From: Alitta virens
Taxonomy: Eukaryota; Annelida; Polychaeta; Phyllodocida; Nereididae
Assembly (NCBI GenBank): GCA_932294295.1
Contig: OW028584.1
Coordinates: 21,545,638 to 21,609,637 of the forward strand
Reading direction: 5' to 3'
Length of the DNA stretch: 64,000 nucleotides
Part shown: positions 60,640 to 64,000 of the stretch, piece after piece
Layout of the letters: each line of letters opens with the position of its first letter
Numbering within the stretch: position 1 is the first letter of the stretch
The notes under the pieces: model-generated
What the model saw: only the letters and a program-made list of their open reading frames with translations
Told to the model about the DNA's origin: nothing
Databases searched by the model: none
Program-made: the position numbers and the translations under genes

Positions 60640-60725
60640 AGAATCACAAGCCTTGTTATCTCATCACTATGTTTGCCCTTGGCAGCTGACCATATAAGCT
60701 CATATAACCTGACTGAGCTTCATCC
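60640..60725 (+). repeat. Dispersed repeat family 'GGCAGCTGGTCA', copy 7
   Basis: CAAGCCTTGTTATCTCATCA, then TTGGCAGCTGACCATATAAG. Confidence 0.65.
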
Positions 60726-60860
60726 CATGAGAAGCTCAATTTACATTCCATTAGACAGGTAACAACGTTCAAATAGCGTTATCACAACATTGAGACAAAC
60801 CAGTTTCCTAAACCACACCAGTCACAACATCGCTCAAATTTCAGCAGAAGTCAACCACTA

Positions 60861-60873
60861 CGCCCTCTAGCGG
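60861..60873 (-). promoter_or_regulatory. CTCF-like motif
   Basis: On the minus strand CCGCTAGAGGGCG matches CCASYAGRKGGCR at 12 of 13 positions. Confidence 0.4.
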
Positions 60874-62227
60874 ACATCAACCATAACACCCAGCGCCTTC
60901 TGGTGTTCATGACACGCGTACCTCAAAGTTACAACCGAAAGATTGGGTCAAATACTTGCCCCGGGGTCCGGAACTGAGGCAAATGCCTGTTATTTGACTA
61001 AATGTCATCTTCATAAGCATGAAACATATTGGCTGCCTTTTTGTTTTATTGTGACTCTTGCAAATGCCATCGTTCAAACCAACCATAGCCAAAAGGTAGC
61101 ATTCATGTCTTCACTTATATTATTTCATAGTTTATTTTATTGCAAATGTTTGGGTACATATGGATTGACTGGACATAAATTTAAAGGTTACACGATGAGA
61201 AATTCATAGCAATTATTAGGTCAATGAGTATTTCTAGTTTTATTGCCGATGTAGCATTGAACCAAACACTCAATACCCCAGTTTCTAATATTTATCTTTT
61301 ATTGTTTAAATGATAAGAAACATTTGAAGATTGATTACGTTTGACTCCGAAACAAAATGCCAAAAGTTTTTACATAAACTTTAAAACAATAAACCACTTT
61401 TATTTGTGTGTTTTTCCCATTTTTCTTAGTTGGTTTTCTCAATTTTTCTTTCGGAATCTTTCCACGTCTGCTTTTTAAATTTCGAACGTTCCCCGTTTTT
61501 GACATCTTGTTTAAATAAATAAAACCGTCATAGTTGACCTAAGTTTTTGAGCAGCAGATCTGCTATTAATAATTTTCTTCTAACATATAGCACCACGCCT
61601 GTGGGTCTGTTGAGCAGACTTGCCTCTCAAACACATGCTCACTTCATCAAAACAATTCCTGGCCTTCCTAAACAGATGCTGACAATGTTTTATGTATCTT
61701 TGTGTCATAAATGATGAATAAATCACATTTGGCTTCTGACTTCGGAGGCAATCAGTCAATCATCATATCTTTGTGAGCTGTAAATATCTTACCTGCTGAT
61801 AATAGGGCAGTTGGCTCAATACAAGACTTAATGTTGTAGAAACTACAGATATAATTCGGGTGATAATGGAGTATCTGGGTGATAATAGCACATGAGCCCA
61901 GATAAAGAAACCTCACAATAGAGTCTTTTCACTGAACAGCCCTGAATTCAGCAGGACATAAGTCTTTCCTCTCCTCTTCTTACTCATTTTGCTTTTCAGA
62001 CACAGTTGGTAATAACTAACTGATTCCATAAATATAACTTTCTCAGAAAAATAACAAACATCAACTAAATGATAAAGTGTCAAATATACATTAAAATACA
62101 CTACAAATACTGCTGCTTGGATGCACTTTGCTTCAGCCAATCAAAGCCAAGGGTTTTTCAGCCAATAGAATTGCAGTATTCTGTTTTAGCCACCTGGTTG
62201 AAATACAGAGAACCTTCCGTGAAAATC

Positions 62228-62280
62228 CACTATTAAGACCCTCACAATTAAGACCACCCACAATTAAAACAACTACTGTA
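62228..62280. repeat. AAGACCACC repeat, short copy
   Basis: ATTAAGACCCTCACAATTAA then GACCACCCACAATTAAAAC. Confidence 0.55.
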
Positions 62281-62302
62281 CCAAAATAACTATACTACAA
62301 TA

Positions 62303-62356
62303 TATGACCAGCTGTCCGAGGCAGATGTCATGATGACATAAAGCTTGGAATCCGCG
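62303..62356 (-). repeat. Dispersed repeat family 'GGCAGCTGGTCA', copy 8 (reverse)
   Basis: ATATGACCAGCTGTCCGAGG, then CAGATGTCATGATGACATAA and AGCTTGGAATCC. Confidence 0.65.
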
Positions 62357-62701
62357 ACTGACATCCAGCTGAGATGTAGCTCATGAAGAGTGCTCCCATC
62401 AGGTCGGAAAATATAAAACACTGAATTGTGACTCAGGGAGAATTTCTCTGACCACTTAAACTGATCACTCACAAGATACATACTGTACAACTCGCCCTTT
62501 GTTAGCATCTGCACAAGGTGTTGAAAGAACTATCTATTACCCCAGATATGTCTCATGGCCCCTCCAAAAAAAATGTAAGTATTGCTTGCCCCCCCCCCCC
62601 CCCCCAACACACTTTTTCCCGACTGCTCAAGCAAAGTGAACTTGTTGAACTAAGTCAATTGGTGTTTTGGCAAGAATGTTTTCACAAAGAGCAAACAGTA
62701 G

Positions 62702-62993
62702 ACAGTGGAACCTCGCCATTAAGACCACCCTTGGTGCAAATTGCACTGATCATGATGGTGAGGTGGTCTTGGGGTGGGTGATTAGGGCTTTACGTCCTGT
62801 ATTTCTGCACCAGTTGGGCTAATTAGGACAGGCAGAGACCATGGCAATGAGATGAAGGATGAAACAGCCATCCAACTTAGGCTAGACCGGAACTCGAACC
62901 CAGAGCGCTACCTCTGAGCTAGGCCCCCACCCCGGTGAGGTGGTCTTAACATGTATAGTGACTCCATGGTCTTAATGACAAGGGCTCCATTGT
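62702..62993. repeat. AAGACCACC repeat interrupted by a SINE
   Basis: The left end is ACAGTGGAACCTCGCCATTA then AGACCACCC. The right part resumes GTGAGGTGGTCTTAACATG and ends GGCTCCATTGTA. The SINE at 62771-62933 was inserted into this copy later. Confidence 0.75.
62771..62933 (-). mobile_element. tRNA-derived SINE, copy B, with perfect 14-bp target-site duplication
   Basis: The tRNA-like head lies at the high-coordinate end (minus strand GGGGCCTAGCTCAGAGG, A box). The remainder of the head has lost about 22 nt of the anticodon region. The body is shared with copy A (CAGCCATCCAAC, GACCATGGCAATGAGATGA, TTTACGTCCTGTATTTCTGC). It is flanked on both sides by GGTGAGGTGGTCTT (62757-62770 and 62934-62947). 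Confidence 0.85.
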
Positions 62994-63165
62994 ATTACCT
63001 TTAACATTATAATATTATTAACATGGATAAATTATCATATATGTTGAAATCTCTAATTCACTTTAATGGATTGAAAAATGCAGTGAGACGCATTATGTTC
63101 AAGCTACACGTATATATGATTTATCCATATAAATATGAAGTTGAGTGCTCAGATATTAGCCATAT

Positions 63166-63310
63166 TACATGGCCAATTGTGCTACGTGCGTTTTCCATGC
63201 GTTTGGATAAACGCATGGTTTTTTTCCTTATTATAATTAGCTAAAAACCATGCGTTTTCCATGCGTTTATCCTTCTCATGGAATACGCACGTGGCACATT
63301 TGGCCATGTA
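63166..63310. mobile_element. Foldback MITE, copy 3
   Basis: It starts TACATGGCCAATTGTGCTAC and ends CACATTTGGCCATGTA. The centre TTATAATTAGCTAAAAACCA is shared with the copy at 50414, while part of the left arm is missing. Confidence 0.8.
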
Positions 63311-63724
63311 TATAAAGCCAATAATTCCTAAATCTAGGCTACTTTACTAACGAAATAGTAGAACCACTAAGGTGAACAAATCGCCTATTCTAACCACTGC
63401 ACTTCTATGATATCTCTAAGTTAATTTTTTATGACCAAAAACCCTTGTAGAGTATACACCACACAAAACGGTGCAACACCCTCTGAAAAAAATCGTGTAC
63501 AATAACTGACAGTACCACTTCCACGTGTACATAACAGCGACCAGATCATATTTTCTTTGGCATGGCAGAAACCTTCCATTCCTCAGGTGTATGTACACAA
63601 CGATGCCAGATAGAGACAAAACTAACACCACGCTGCGCATGTCAGGAAGCACTGCAATATCACGTGATGACCTCCTTCCGCTATAGCACAACCTACCGAG
63701 TCAGCACAATTAACACGGCAATTA

Positions 63725-63746
63725 TGACGTCATGACTGTGACGTCA
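63725..63746. promoter_or_regulatory. Paired CRE palindromes
   Basis: TGACGTCA occurs at 63725-63732 and 63739-63746, close to the window end. A single exact CRE also lies at 45072-45079. Confidence 0.5.
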
Positions 63747-64000
63747 GAGAACAACTAGAGTGCGATGGTCCTGCGGTTATTTTTGCACAGATCTTTGTAT
63801 TGCACCTGGTGTATGCATGTTGTAATAATTTCATGCCAATATCTGATAGTATTTTGGTTCGTAGTGCAACATTTCAAGTTTGTATAAATACATTTTCCTA
63901 TTTATGGTGATATTAAGAACAAATCCATTGCTCACAATAGGAAATATCACTCAATCATAAAGTAACAATAATGAAAATTCATATTACAATAATGAATATT

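Larger units (their letters stand above)
55076..64000. other. Intergenic: no gene recognised
   Basis: Between the repeats listed separately, the sequence is AT-rich and without convincing ORFs. The overlapping ORFs at 59002-59337 show no recognised family. Confidence 0.5.

Overview
The window is animal nuclear DNA: AT-rich, with GT-AG introns, long non-coding stretches, microsatellites, tRNA-derived SINEs and short inverted-repeat (MITE-like) elements. The one protein-coding gene I can support is a poly(rC)-binding protein (PCBP/hnRNP E family, three KH domains) on the minus strand. The protein is clearly PCBP-like but diverges from vertebrate PCBPs and has a long Ser/Ala-rich tail. With the repeat content, this suggests a marine bilaterian invertebrate. 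That is an inference; the sequence does not fix the phylum.

Layout. Positions 1-4159 are the downstream flank and possible 3' UTR of the gene. Positions 4160-25975 hold the PCBP gene: twelve coding exons in transcription order from 25975 down to 4160, joined in phase to give 478 codons plus stop. KH1 is split over four exons, including a 24-nt and a 33-nt micro-exon that meet inside the GXXG loop. KH2 and KH3 are each split over two exons. Introns range from 0.2 to 5.2 kb. Positions 25976-26082 are 5' UTR, with either a splice acceptor or a proximal promoter just upstream.

Positions 26083-64000 (about 38 kb) hold no gene I can support. They carry dispersed repeats: a TIR repeat with 'TTAAGACCACC' cores resembling pogo/Tigger-type ends, a foldback MITE (three copies in the window, one in intron 1), a tRNA-derived SINE (two copies, one with a perfect 14-bp target duplication), a 'GGCAGCTGGTCATATAAGC' family, and large tandem arrays (TCTA, TCCTA, TCCTC, TA, AATC, and a 32-bp minisatellite).

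Candidate regulatory structure includes many near-perfect RFX X-box palindromes, paired CREs (TGACGTCA), CTCF-like 'AGRGGGCG' motifs including one in the PCBP 5' UTR, and a tandem inverted-CCAAT (NF-Y-like) array in intron 1. I saw no clear sign of a novel multi-gene system. The most useful leads are the dispersed repeat families, the regulatory palindromes, and the alternative-splicing options of the PCBP gene.
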